From Corallium rubrum (taxonomy: Eukaryota; Cnidaria; Anthozoa; Scleralcyonacea; Coralliidae), in contig CAXIUP010000035.1 in assembly GCA_964035015.1 (NCBI GenBank), positions 372,001 to 436,000 on the forward strand: a stretch of DNA of 64,000 nt. Direction: 5' to 3'. Positions 1-9,921 of this stretch are shown here, piece by piece (position 1 is the first letter of the stretch; every line of letters starts with the position of its first letter). The position numbers were made by a program, and so were the translations under genes. The notes under the pieces are model-generated. The model was not told the DNA's origin. It did not search any database and worked only from the letters and a program-made list of their open reading frames with translations.

Positions 1-548
1 TATTTTGAATGCATTCTTGTTCCTTTTTGGTATTTTTTTAGTCTTTCTTCTCCAACAATCTGTGTATTTTTTCATCTGAATCTTCATGACTTCAAAATTC
101 GTCGTGTCTTCCCACCATTGTTTTATACAACTTCGTTAAAGTTCACACGTGGACGGTGTGGTACTCATGTGTGTGACACAAAATATATTTCGTGCTGCAC
201 CCCCCACCCATCCAGGCGTGAGGGAGGCGTTAGAGTCAGTCCATACAAGAATATGGTCAGCTCACAATCAATAGTTTGGTTGGGCACTAAATACTATTCT
301 CAAAAACATACTCATACCTTGCAAAATTATGATCATGTTCTCCTTCATCCAACACCACAGTCATATGAGCCCATGGGTTATTTTACGAATTTGCTCCAAT
401 ATCAACCATCTTCCTTTTGGTATTTAATAATAATCGTAGGGATTCGTTGCCAGGCAGCATTCCCCTTGTGATAATAATTGCTAGTTAGATAGAGATAGTC
501 TTGTATTAGTCATAAACTTTTTTAGATGTATTCATAATAAAATGGTGC
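1..548. other. No gene recognised; flank of Penelope insertion
   Basis: AT-rich sequence left of the Penelope insertion. A 117-codon open frame at 118-471 has no recognisable domain or biased composition and I do not call it a gene. No repeat that recurs elsewhere in the window was seen here. Confidence 0.5.
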
Positions 549-560
549 AAAATATAAACA
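549..560. repeat. 12-bp target-site duplication, left copy
   Basis: AAAATATAAACA, identical to 5849-5860 on the far side of the Penelope pair. Confidence 0.8.
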
Positions 561-606
561 ATTAATTCTTTGAACGTTTTCATGGCGATAAAGTAATATA
601 AATAAG
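561..606 (-). repeat. Truncated tandem 5' end (pseudo-LTR remnant)
   Basis: Reading the minus strand, the 3' end of the left Penelope copy runs directly into another copy of the element's own 5' end (compare 3165-3205), which stops a few codons after the ATG and is followed by the target duplication. This is what is left of a head-to-tail tandem arrangement. The right copy lacks it. Confidence 0.75.
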
Positions 607-636
607 TTTTGTGGAAACACCACGTAAACTATTTCT

Positions 637-680
637 TTGCTAAGCTTTCGGCCTGTTGACTCAGGCCTTCATCAGAGCAA
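637..680 (-). ncRNA. Candidate hammerhead ribozyme, left Penelope copy
   Basis: Minus-strand counterpart of the motif at 5763-5806, with the same core: CTGATGA (669-675 complement), a 6-bp stem II, then GAAA. It lies in the 3' region just before the terminal repeat, where Penelope-like elements are known to carry hammerheads. One extra A between the core and stem II departs from the consensus. Confidence 0.5.
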
Positions 681-883
681 TGACAACAAGTTGTTGGCTC
701 ACGTCATTTATAAACTAAGCAACTGATCAATTAAATCACGTAAGAATACAATGGCGTATCACGTTAATTTTATTAATTAGAAAACAAAATCAAGAATGTT
801 CTCCGAATAGGGCACGCCACGTGCTATTTAATGGCTGTCCCTCCTGAGAAATAGTGTGATGTTTGGCGATCTCAATGGATTCT

Positions 884-3180
884 CTAGTTCTTCGCGTGAA
901 GTATTAATTGCTTGTCGCTGGCTAAGAGTGATGACTCTTCCCACTTAACACGATGGTCATACGTCCAAGCGTGTTTGGCAACAGCAGACTTTTCTTGTTG
1001 CGCTTTTATGCAACATGTCTTGTGTTCCTTCAGGCGAGTTGAGAGATTCCTTCCCGTTTCTCCGATGTACACCAAGCCACACTCACAAGGAATGCGATAC
1101 ACTCCAGGCTTAGATAAGCTATCCACTTCATCTTTATGTGTGAAAAGTACCTTGAACAATTTGTGTTGACTACTGTGAAATACCTTCATACCAGCACGAT
1201 TTAGAATCCTCTCAATCTTGTGAGATGCTGGTCCGATATACGGAAGAGAAACTGAAGGTGGTTCTTGCTGGGGCTGTGTATTCGGCTCTGGATGTACCGA
1301 AGGAGTCATAGAAGCTTGAATCATCTTCCCAGGAAAACCGTTGTTAGTTAAAACCAACTTAAGGTGATCTAATTCTTCCTGAAGATGTTCTTCGTCACAA
1401 ATTGTTCGCGCTCGATGAACGAGAGTTTTGCACACAGATGATTTAATACTTGGATGATGGAATGAAGTGTAGTTAAGGTATCTGTCAGTGTGTGTTGGTT
1501 TTCGATACACAGTATGACTTAAAGTCCCATCTGATTTAACGGAAAGCCAAACGTCCAAGAATGGGATAGATTTGTCTTGATTTTGTAATTCCATAGTGAA
1601 TTTGATTGAAGGATGTATGCTGTTAAGGTGGTCAAGAAAATTAGACAAAGCATTCAAACCGTGTGACCAGGTACTTAGCGTATCATCAACATAACGTTTC
1701 CACATACCTGGTTTTAACAGGGCAGTTGCAAGAGCCTTCTTCTCAAATTCCTCCATGTATAGGTTAGCCATGATTGGAGACAAAGGGGAACCCATTGCTG
1801 CTCCAGTAGTTTGTTCGAAAAATCTGTTCCGCCATTGAAAACAAGTTGAATTTAGGCAAAGCGTTAACAGTTCATAGACCTGATCTGCAGAAAGATTCGT
1901 TCTTGTAGCGAGCGTTTTATCTATTAGAAGTCTTTCTTTTGCAATCAGGCACGCTTCTTCAATGGGAACATTCGTAAACAAACTAACAACATCAAAACTA
2001 ACTAATATCTCATCATTAGCCAACTTAAGTGTCTTAATTTCAGAGACAAATTCCTTAGAATTTAATACATGGTGAATGGACTTACCAACCAAAGGCTTCA
2101 AAACAGTAGCAAGATATTGTGCTAAGGCGTATGTTGGAGAGCCTCGTGAAGCCACAATTGGACGAAATGGGACATTCGTTTTATGAATCTTTGGAAGACC
2201 ATAAAATTTAGGACACACTGAAGCAGAAGGGCGTAAACGTCGGTAGAGGTTTTAGGTAAACTTTCCATCTTACAAAGTTCTAACAATTTACTAGAAACCT
2301 TACGTTCAATGCTAGGTGTCGGATCGCGTTTTAACTCTCTATAAGTTGGAGTATCTAAGAGAGCACTTACCTTGTTGTTATATTCTTCACGATCTAAAAC
2401 AACAGTAGCATTACCCTTATCTGCTTTTAAAATATGTACTGACTTATCTGATCTTAGGTTTGATAAGGCAATCTTTTCTTCTTTCCTAAGATTGCTTTGC
2501 GGTAGCTTGGCTAGGCGGATTGTTTCAGCAACTTGGACTCGAATGTTGTTGGCAGTTTCACTCGGTAGGAAATATAGTTTAGGCTCAAGTTGTTGAACAA
2601 TTTCTTCCTTTGGTATAGATCTTGGCACTACCGCAAAATTCAAACCCAGAGATAATACCTTTTCTTCTTCCTTGGTTAGTGTTTTCTTGCTGAGGTTGAT
2701 GACTATTCGGGATGTCTGTCTTCTTCCATCTTCATTTTTGGTGTGTTTTCGGTCTTTGTTTTCCAATTTCTCATATTTGGCAGTTTGTGTGGAACGAGAT
2801 TTGTTGAAAGTTTTCGTGGAGGAATTAGATATCATCCTGCTCGCAATTGTGTAATGTTCATCACTCAATATTGTTTGGAGTTCGGTGGTTAACGACGAGA
2901 TTCCTGAAACAACATTGTGCAATTTTCTACGAGTCCACGAAATTCGTTCTCTTACCAAAGCAAACTCAGTTTTGCGTAAGATTCTTCGAGCAGACTGAGT
3001 ATAGTATGAGCTGGAGATACGGATACCCTTCGGAACGATGTTGTGGTCCCGGCATCTTTTTAAGAAAGTGAGGTTGTTGACCAGACGCGATCGTTGGTTG
3101 GAAAGACGTTCCAGTCTTTTAAACGACGAATGTGTATACTCTCCATAGAGTTCGATAATTAATTCTTTGAACGTTTTCAT
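884..3180 (-). pseudogene. Penelope-like RT/GIY-YIG protein, one frameshift
   Basis: This is the left copy of the Penelope protein, reading from the ATG at 3180. It is nearly identical to the intact 765-aa protein of the right copy; I noticed leucine for phenylalanine in the N-terminal part and leucine for valine near the C-terminus. The frame breaks where a run of five A in the right copy (4189-4193) is only four long here (2250-2253), just upstream of the reverse-transcriptase core. The downstream part stays open to 884 and keeps the RT and GIY-YIG regions. A single homopolymer deletion is the only disabling change I see, so either a recent mutation or an assembly error could explain it. 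Confidence 0.88.
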
Positions 3181-3195
3181 GGCGATAAAGTAATA

Positions 3196-3244
3196 TTAAT
3201 AAGTTTTGTGGAAACAAAAACGTTTTGTTTCCACAAAACTTATT
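3196..3244. repeat. Palindromic junction of the two Penelope copies
   Basis: The 5' leaders of the two copies face each other. GAAACAAAA, a three-base spacer ACG, then TTTTGTTTC form the centre, and pairing extends outward through both whole elements. The genome therefore holds an inverted repeat with arms of about 2.6 kb. Confidence 0.9.
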
Positions 3245-3261
3245 AATATTACTTTATCGCC

Positions 3262-5559
3262 ATGAAAACGTTCAAAGAATTAATTATCGAACTCTATGGA
3301 GAGTATACACATTCGTCGTTTAAAAGACTGGAACGTCTTTCCAACCAACGATCGCGTCTGGTCAACAATTTCACTTTCTTAAAAAGATGCCGGGACCACA
3401 ACATCGTTCCGAAGGGTATCCGTATCTCCAGCTCATACTATACTCAGTCTGCTCGAAGAATCTTACGCAAAACTGAGTTTGCTTTGGTAAGAGAACGAAT
3501 TTCGTGGACTCGTAGAAAATTGCACAATGTTGTTTCAGGAATCTCGTCGTTAACCACCGAACTCCAAACAATATTGAGTGATGAACATTACACAATTGCG
3601 AGCAGGATGATATCTAATTCCTCCACGAAAACTTTCAACAAATCTCGTTCCACACAAACTGCCAAATATGAGAAATTGGAAAACAAAGACCGAAAACACA
3701 CCAAGAATGAAGATGGAAGAAGACAGACATCCCGAATAGTCATCAACCTCAGCAAGAAAACACTAACCAAGGAAGAAGAAAAGGTATTATCTCTGGGTTT
3801 GAATTTTGCGGTAGTGCCAAGATCTATACCAAAGGAAGAAATTGTTCAACAACTTGAGCCTAAACTATATTTCCTACCGAGTGAAACTGCCAACAACATT
3901 CGAGTCCAAGTTGCTGAAACAATCCGCCTAGCCAAGCTACCGCAAAGCAATCTTAGGAAAGAAGAAAAGATTGCCTTATCAAACCTAAGATCAGATAAGT
4001 CAGTACATATTTTAAAAGCAGATAAGGGTAATGCTACTGTTGTTTTAGATCGTGAAGAATATAACAACAAGGTAAGTGCTCTCTTAGATACTCCAACTTA
4101 TAGAGAGTTAAAACGCGATCCGACACCTAGCATTGAACGTAAGGTTTCTAGTAAATTGTTAGAACTTTGTAAGATGGAAAGTTTACCTAAAAACCTCTAC
4201 CGACGTTTACGCCCTTCTGCTTCAGTGTGTCCTAAATTTTATGGTCTTCCAAAGATTCATAAAACGAATGTCCCATTTCGTCCGATTGTGGCTTCACGAG
4301 GCTCTCCAACATACGCCTTAGCACAATATCTTGCTACTGTTTTGAAGCCTTTGGTTGGTAAGTCCATTCACCATGTATTAAATTCTAAGGAATTTGTCTC
4401 TGAAATTAAGACACTTAAGTTGGCTAATGATGAGATATTAGTTAGTTTTGATGTTGTTAGTTTGTTTACGAATGTTCCCATTGAAGAAGCGTGCCTGATT
4501 GCAAAAGAAAGACTTCTAATAGATAAAACGCTCGCTACAAGAACGAATCTTTCTGCAGATCAGGTCTATGAACTGTTAACGCTTTGCCTAAATTCAACTT
4601 GTTTTCAATGGCGGAACAGATTTTTCGAACAAACTACTGGAGCAGCAATGGGTTCCCCTTTGTCTCCAATCATGGCTAACCTATACATGGAGGAATTTGA
4701 GAAGAAGGCTCTTGCAACTGCCCTGTTAAAACCAGGTATGTGGAAACGTTATGTTGATGATACGCTAAGTACCTGGTCACACGGTTTGAATGCTTTGTCT
4801 AATTTTCTTGACCACCTTAACAGCATACATCCTTCAATCAAATTCACTATGGAATTACAAAATCAAGACAAATCTATCCCATTCTTGGACGTTTGGCTTT
4901 CCGTTAAATCAGATGGGACTTTAAGTCATACTGTGTATCGAAAACCAACACACACTGACAGATACCTTAACTACACTTCATTCCATCATCCAAGTATTAA
5001 ATCATCTGTGTGCAAAACTCTCGTTCATCGAGCGCGAACAATTTGTGACGAAGAACATCTTCAGGAAGAATTAGATCACCTTAAGTTGGTTTTAACTAAC
5101 AACGGTTTTCCTGGGAAGATGATTCAAGCTTCTATGACTCCTTCGGTACATCCAGAGCCGAATACACAGCCCCAGCAAGAACCACCTTCAGTTTCTCTTC
5201 CGTATATCGGACCAGCATCTCACAAGATTGAGAGGATTCTAAATCGTGCTGGTATGAAGGTATTTCACAGTAGTCAACACAAATTGTTCAAGGTACTTTT
5301 CACACATAAAGATGAAGTGGATAGCTTATCTAAGCCTGGAGTGTATCGCATTCCTTGTGAGTGTGGCTTGGTGTACATCGGAGAAACGGGAAGGAATCTC
5401 TCAACTCGCCTGAAGGAACACAAGACATGTTGCATAAAAGCGCAACAAGAAAAGTCTGCTGTTGCCAAACACGCTTGGACGTATGACCATCGTGTTAAGT
5501 GGGAAGAGTCATCACTCGTAGCCAGCGACAAGCAATTAATACTTCACGCGAAGAACTAG
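3262..5559 (+). CDS. Penelope-like reverse transcriptase with GIY-YIG endonuclease
   Basis: This is an intact 765-aa polyprotein. It should copy the element's RNA into DNA and nick the target. The N-terminal ~300 residues are basic and helical. The RT core follows: FYGLPKIHK near 325, SFDVVSLFTNV with the first catalytic Asp near 397, GAAMGSPLSP near 460, and the YVDD catalytic box near 497. The GIY-YIG nuclease is at about 693-765, with GVYRIPCECG, VYIGETGRN and the downstream Arg/His residues. RT plus C-terminal GIY-YIG is the defining layout of endonuclease-bearing Penelope-like elements. The start is the first ATG after the conserved 5' leader, and the same ATG is used in the left copy. 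There is no sign of decay, so it may still be functional. Confidence 0.93.
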   Translation: MKTFKELIIELYGEYTHSSFKRLERLSNQRSRLVNNFTFLKRCRDHNIVPKGIRISSSYYTQSARRILRKTEFALVRERISWTRRKLHNVVSGISSLTTELQTILSDEHYTIASRMISNSSTKTFNKSRSTQTAKYEKLENKDRKHTKNEDGRRQTSRIVINLSKKTLTKEEEKVLSLGLNFAVVPRSIPKEEIVQQLEPKLYFLPSETANNIRVQVAETIRLAKLPQSNLRKEEKIALSNLRSDKSVHILKADKGNATVVLDREEYNNKVSALLDTPTYRELKRDPTPSIERKVSSKLLELCKMESLPKNLYRRLRPSASVCPKFYGLPKIHKTNVPFRPIVASRGSPTYALAQYLATVLKPLVGKSIHHVLNSKEFVSEIKTLKLANDEILVSFDVVSLFTNVPIEEACLIAKERLLIDKTLATRTNLSADQVYELLTLCLNSTCFQWRNRFFEQTTGAAMGSPLSPIMANLYMEEFEKKALATALLKPGMWKRYVDDTLSTWSHGLNALSNFLDHLNSIHPSIKFTMELQNQDKSIPFLDVWLSVKSDGTLSHTVYRKPTHTDRYLNYTSFHHPSIKSSVCKTLVHRARTICDEEHLQEELDHLKLVLTNNGFPGKMIQASMTPSVHPEPNTQPQQEPPSVSLPYIGPASHKIERILNRAGMKVFHSSQHKLFKVLFTHKDEVDSLSKPGVYRIPCECGLVYIGETGRNLSTRLKEHKTCCIKAQQEKSAVAKHAWTYDHRVKWEESSLVASDKQLILHAKN

Positions 5560-5762
5560 AGAATCCATTGAGATCGCCAAACATCACACTATTTCTCAGG
5601 AGGGACAGCCATTAAATAGCACGTGGCGTGCCCTATTCGGAGAACATTCTTGATTTTGTTTTCTAATTAATAAAATTAACGTGATACGCCATTGTATTCT
5701 TACGTGATTTAATTGATCAGTTGCTTAGTTTATAAATGACGTGAGCCAACAACTTGTTGTCA

Positions 5763-5806
5763 TTGCTCTGATGAAGGCCTGAGTCAACAGGCCGAAAGCT
5801 TAGCAA
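5763..5806 (+). ncRNA. Candidate hammerhead ribozyme, right Penelope copy
   Basis: Stem I is TTGCT (5763-5767) pairing with AGCAA (5802-5806). The conserved CTGATGA is at 5768-5774, stem II is GGCCTG/CAGGCC (5776-5781, 5788-5793), and GAAA is at 5794-5797. The self-complementary AGCT and a U before stem I would form the stem III side only in a dimer. Dimer-type hammerheads with minimal stem III are described for Penelope-like elements. The extra A at 5775 weakens the match. Confidence 0.52.
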
Positions 5807-5848
5807 AGAAATAGTTTACGTGGTGTTTCCACAAAACTTATTTATATT

Positions 5849-5860
5849 AAAATATAAACA
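5849..5860. repeat. 12-bp target-site duplication, right copy
   Basis: Matches 549-560 exactly and directly follows the 3' terminus of the right Penelope copy. Confidence 0.8.
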
Positions 5861-5919
5861 CTTAATAATTGTGACATTTGCTGTATAATAAATTACATGG
5901 AAAAATTTTCGCAACTTTG

Positions 5920-6165
5920 ATTTGTCAAGAAAAGTGCAATTTTATTCTAAATGCAGAAAAGATGTAATACAATGCAAATTTTATGAGGTTGGGTATCAAG
6001 CATTTATTCCGATTGACTAATAAAACTCAAAGAGAGCAAATCAAATGCTTATATGGATTTTGAAGGTTGTCAGTTTACATGACTTTTATCAGTATTCGAT
6101 TATCACGAAAACTATAATACTGTTAATTGTTGAAACATTTTGAAAACCAAGGCCTTTTTTTCAGG
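5920..6165 (+). repeat. Dispersed repeat, copy A
   Basis: It shares a series of matching blocks with 6262-6584 and 7782-7860, including the stretch beginning GCATTTATTC, the tract CTCAAAGAGAGCAAATCAAA and the later ATAATACTGTTAATTGTT. Copy A is continuous across the two points where copy B is interrupted, so it serves as the empty-site reference. Confidence 0.75.
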
Positions 6166-6261
6166 ATTTTCTCGTAGCGGAGGGTTGGGGGGGGGGGGGG
6201 ACATTTACCAAGAAGGACTCTTTTAGGGGGTGTCTCCTTCAACTTGTATGTTAAGAAAGAA

Positions 6262-6584
6262 CCTGGTAAGTGCATGCAGAAAACATGTAATACAGTGCAA
6301 ATTTTATCATGTTGAATAGCCCATATTCATAAATGGCCGTGGAATTAATATTCTTTTGTGTGCATATAAATTAGCTCCCCTGAAGTCGTTTTCAAAAACG
6401 AGGTCAGAGGGGCTAATTTATATGCACATAAAAGGATTTTAAATCGTCGTCGGCCATTTAATATGAATAAGGTCTATATATTAAGCATTTATTCTGATTG
6501 GCTAACAAAACTCAAAGAGAGCAAATCAAATGTTTATACGGATTTTGAAAGATATTCATTCAAGTTTTCCAAGTACAGTTGTTC
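6262..6584 (+). repeat. Dispersed repeat, copy B, left part
   Basis: Left part of the second copy of the repeat at 5920-6165. It is interrupted at about 6316-6475 by a fold-back MITE and at 6585 by the RecQ-fragment element. The remainder resumes at 7782. Confidence 0.72.
6316..6475. mobile_element. Fold-back MITE of about 160 bp
   Basis: It has no counterpart in copy A of the surrounding repeat. The ends carry related inverted sequence (TTCATAAATGGCCG against the complement of CGGCCATTTAATATGAA). The centre (6358-6432) is a hairpin with arms built on TGTGCATATAAATTAGC. No coding capacity was seen. The exact ends and duplication are unresolved. Confidence 0.6.
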
Positions 6585-7772
6585 TAGCCTGCGTGGCGGC
6601 GCTTGGGGTTGGGGGGGGGGGGGGGGGGAGATACAGCGACGAGCGAGCGACGAAGTCGCGAGCGAGTGGAGAGGGAGGAAGCGCTTGCACGAGACCCATG
6701 TTTTTGGATTTCCTCCCCTAGTAATCCAATTACTAAATTGTCAACCGATCAGTGTTTAGCGGCATGATTGAATTTCACTTTTGGCGTAGAAATATATCGC
6801 TGCGGTGGTCATGATTATTCATGTCTGGAACTTCGAAAAAAATAATGAAGGAAAGAGGATGAAAACAAAAGGAGGCAAGCGGTAACGATAATTGCAGGTT
6901 CTCTGTTGCCAGCTGACCGCACTTACTAAAAGTAAGAACTCATCTGAAAATTTATTCAAGTGCCAACGCGCAGACAAGAGAGCCAAGACTGCGAGTCCAT
7001 TGGCTTTTAATAAGTTATTACCAATACGCAGTGGAACTCTGTCCGAGCGAATTTGTAGCCTTGTGGAAGACAAATAAGAAACGCTGCCGACCACAATAGC
7101 AGCGATGTTCTAGTTCTACTCGGATCTCGTAGTATCTCCATGAACCGCTTCTTTCTCACGATTACTGCGGTGGCAAAGATTATTTTGAACGAACATTTAC
7201 GAATATCTTCCAGAGGTATTAGCGACGCATCAACAGCAGAATAGCCTTATATATTTCCATGTCATCCAGTTGGTCCCTAATAATACTATTCAAGCTAGGA
7301 GCGATCACAATGATAGGTGCTTTTCCTGCCAACTGGTAATCACGCGCTCGCACAAACGTCTGATAAATCAAGCTCTTGCCAAACCCCGTAGGCAAGACAG
7401 CCAAAACCTCTTTACCTGCCAAGCAGTAGCTAGATGAAGATCTGATAACGCTTTGGAAAGAATATCATCAACGCAACGATTCTTCTAAAGTCGCCATTTT
7501 GCAATGATTCATTTCCTACCAAGGAAAGCCCTGAATACTAATGAACTTGTCAGCCAATCAGAATTTTGCGGTCGCTGACGGCCGCGGAAATCCAAAAATA
7601 TGGGTCTTTCGTGCAGGCGCTCCCTCTCCCTTGCCCCTCCCCTTTCTTCCCTCCCCTTCTCATTTCTTCCCTCCCCTTACCCTTTCTTCTCGCCTCTCCA
7701 CTCGCTCGCGACTTTCGCTCGCTCGTCGCTGTATCCCCCTCCCCCCAACCCCAAGCGCCGCTACGCAGGCTA
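6585..7772. mobile_element. DNA transposon, 9-bp TSD, carrying RecQ fragment
   Basis: Flanked by the 9-bp duplication CAGTTGTTC at 6576-6584 and 7773-7781. The ends are inverted: TAGCCTGCGTGGCGGCGCTT on the left, and the right end complements to TAGCCTGCGTAGCGGCGCTT. Similarity continues inward for over 100 bp through a G-rich tract, a GACGAGCGAGCGA stretch and GTTTTTGGATTTCC. The interior holds decayed helicase sequence on the minus strand and no transposase, so it is non-autonomous. A 9-bp duplication would suit a Mutator-like transposase, but nothing internal proves that. Confidence 0.85.
7219..7496 (-). pseudogene. RecQ-like helicase fragment
   Basis: The minus strand from about 7496 begins MATLEESLR, breaks frame, then reads on to EVLAVLPTGFGKSLIYQ. 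This is the Walker A region of a RecQ/DEAD-box helicase, followed by PIIVIAPSLNSIIRDQLDDME (motif Ia region). RecQ enzymes are 3'-5' DNA helicases of several hundred residues; only the first ~90 codons survive here and there is at least one frameshift. No other helicase motifs follow. It lies wholly inside the 6585-7772 transposon, so it is probably captured or relic transposon cargo rather than a host gene. Confidence 0.78.
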
Positions 7773-7781
7773 CAGTTGTTC

Positions 7782-7880
7782 AAGCTCATGTACTACATGA
7801 CTTTAATCAGTATTGGATTATAACTGCTTTTATAATACTATTAATTGTTAAAACATATGGAAAATTGGTAATTATATTAA
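7782..7880 (+). repeat. Dispersed repeat, copy B, right part
   Basis: It continues copy B after the 6585-7772 insertion. The text from ACATGACTTTAATCAGTATT onward matches copy A at 6074-6150, confirming that the element split this repeat. Confidence 0.72.
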
Positions 7881-8591
7881 AACTAGAATTGGAAATCAAT
7901 CCTACTTCTCAGTTTTTTTTGTCTTAATAACTGTTTCTTGATTTTGATTCAGAGAATTGATATAAACAATTAAACGACTTTAAAGTCTCTAGTCTTTAAA
8001 AAACCAAAGTAGAAATTTCAAAGCTGAAACGTTTATATCAGCTTTTTGACGTCTATTAAACAACAAATCACTCACATAGAAGGATTATAAATAAGCATTT
8101 ATTTTACTCTACCAATTTGAAATATGTAGCTTGGGGTAGCTGTGTTTTACTTCAAGACAAAATCCAATATGGCGACCATGACTTAAATTTATCAAAAGCA
8201 TTTTGTTGAAGTATAAAATGAATTGTGTTTTAATATTTGCCACTAAAGTACCTGAAGGACGTTTAGAAGATGTAATGGGTGAATGTTTTGATGTATTCGT
8301 TGAATGAAATGTTTTTCAAACTATCCAAGCTTTGAGAAGTTGGACACTGAATGTTGTGTTTGTTCATAGTTGGAAACACATTTGCTTCAAACTTTTGGAA
8401 TAAGCATGATTTCTCGTGTAATTTTGGAAAAAAGTATTTGCCTTTTCTAAATTGTTTTCAAAATCATGATGTTACAGTATACAGAAGGCCTGACTCACCG
8501 AAGGTAAGCTATGTAATTTGATTTTTTGATATGATGTATATAATATGAGTTTGTCCAGATTTCTAATACATGTATAGGCAAATAACAGAAT

Positions 8592-8593
<2 letters not shown>
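7881..8593. other. No gene recognised
   Basis: AT-rich spacer. The open frames are short and unremarkable, and no repeat matched elsewhere in the window. Confidence 0.45.

Positions 8594-8674
<81 letters not shown>
8594..8674. repeat. (TA)n microsatellite
   Basis: Uninterrupted TA dinucleotides, about 40 units. Confidence 0.98.
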
Positions 8675-8678
<4 letters not shown>

Positions 8679-8713
8679 AAACAGAAGCCAACTTTCTTCA
8701 AAGTTCCATGGTT

Positions 8714-8801
8714 TATATAAATCATCAGAGAGGAACGAGGCTGCACCCCTGAAACGTCAATAAAGATTTTTGTAAACTGTTCCTCTCTGATGATTTATAT
8801 A
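8714..8801. repeat. Fold-back, 23-bp arms
   Basis: TATATAAATCATCAGAGAGG at 8714 onward is mirrored by GTTCCTCTCTGATGATTTAT at 8779 onward. The loop contains CTGAAACGTC, a string typical of hammerhead 3' cores, but no matching CTGATGA lies upstream, so no ribozyme is called. Confidence 0.75.
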
Positions 8802-8836
8802 TGCTATTGAGCACTCTAACATTTCGTGAACCAAAA

Positions 8837-8839
<3 letters not shown>

Positions 8840-8878
<39 letters not shown>
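8840..8878. repeat. (TA)n microsatellite
   Basis: TA repeat directly abutting the MITE at 8879. Confidence 0.95.
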
Positions 8879-8880
<2 letters not shown>

Positions 8881-9215
8881 ATGTTTACAACACGAGCGGC
8901 CGTGTTGTATTGAATATACAATCACGAGCCAAAGGCGAGTGATTGTATATTCAATACAACAAGGACGCGAGTGTTGTAAACAACTTGTGAAATGAATGAA
9001 TAGTAAAAATCCCTTTGGGATATTGAGATGCTAATTAGTTACAAGCACTAGTGGTTGTATCAGAAGAATATACATCCACCAGTGGTTGTAACTAATTAGC
9101 ATCATTGGTTTTAGTTTGTATGGGGTTTACAGGGGTAACATGTGATGTAATTTCTGAAATTGGATTGGCTGCAAAACTCATGAATTAGTAATGAATTTCA
9201 CAAATATATATACAG
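8879..9215 (+). mobile_element. MITE-like repeat, copy 1
   Basis: About 340 bp matching the reverse complement of 61313-61655. One end is a strong palindrome around GTTTACAACACGAGCGGCCG. The middle holds a second inverted pair built on GATGCTAATTAGTTACAA and its complement. It is non-coding. The partner copy, 52 kb away, shares it nearly throughout. Confidence 0.78.
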
Positions 9216-9285
9216 CACAATCAAGAGATGGATGTGAGACATACCACATATACTAATGTACTGTACACTAATGCACAATTTTTGA

Positions 9286-9329
<44 letters not shown>

Positions 9330-9381
9330 AATATTTATAACATGTTACAATATATATAACATGTTACATGTAATATTTAAA

Positions 9382-9450
9382 AAACAAGTCAGTGCTTTAT
9401 CATTGTATATAGATGCGAGCCGAAGGTAAGCATCAATATACAATGATAAA
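9382..9450. repeat. Fold-back around ATCATTGTATAT
   Basis: TTTATCATTGTATATAGATG and CATCAATATACAATGATAAA form an inverted pair separated by a short CGAGCCGAAGG loop. The style (CGAGCCGAAGG centre) resembles the palindrome at 8890-8985. Confidence 0.65.
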
Positions 9451-9539
9451 GAATGATGATGAGGTCTTTAAATAACTTCTAAACCATCATCATAAAGGTA
9501 CCCAAGGTTATAACAAAGCAAGTCAATCACCGAATGTGG

Positions 9540-9921
9540 GAGGCTATAAGTTATCATATTGGTGATTGGAGCTGGCATGCGCTGTGATACAAAAGAGTCC
9601 CACATTTCGTATTCAAGGCAAAGAGGAATAAAGTTCTCATCTAAGAACAGCTTGTTGGCAACTAAAAGTTACCTCTCCCTCTCATATGGGGTTGCTATCA
9701 GCGTACCCTTGTCGAGATTGTTGAGGAACAAGTGTCTATATATGTGATATATACCTCATGTGCCTCATATATGTGATAGATCTGATTAATAAAACATCAG
9801 TGTCTATATCACATTTATATACAGGTTAATGGGTTTATATCATACTGAACTATAAAGGCACTGATTAAAGATTAATTTCTTTTGAATTTTCCTCATGAGT
9901 TATTAATGAGGTTTAGAAATA

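Larger units (their letters stand above)
561..5848. mobile_element. Head-to-head pair of Penelope-like retroelements
   Basis: Two copies of one element lie in opposite orientation (left copy on minus, right copy on plus) and meet at a near-perfect palindrome around 3220. The pair is flanked by the same 12-bp sequence AAAATATAAACA at 549-560 and 5849-5860. This looks like one target-site duplication, so the dimer probably inserted as a unit. The left end (561-606) carries an extra copy of the element's 5' end, including the ATG and the next few codons, after its 3' terminus. Such partial tandem repeats (pseudo-LTRs) are typical of Penelope-like elements. The two coding regions differ at only a few positions, so the event is young. 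Confidence 0.88.

Noticed and set aside
118..471. 117-codon open frame
   Set aside because: No domain, no splice support, and composition like the AT-rich surroundings.
6463..6759. Glycine-rich frame across a G-run
   Set aside because: It is created by the poly-G tract at the transposon end.
7541..7927. Open frames of 66-128 codons on both strands
   Set aside because: They lie in the C-rich inverted end of the 6585-7772 element; the low-complexity proline/leucine content is an artefact.
8735..8760. CTGAAACGTC as part of a hammerhead ribozyme
   Set aside because: The required CTGATGA and stem I partner are not in the right place; only the 3' core string is present.
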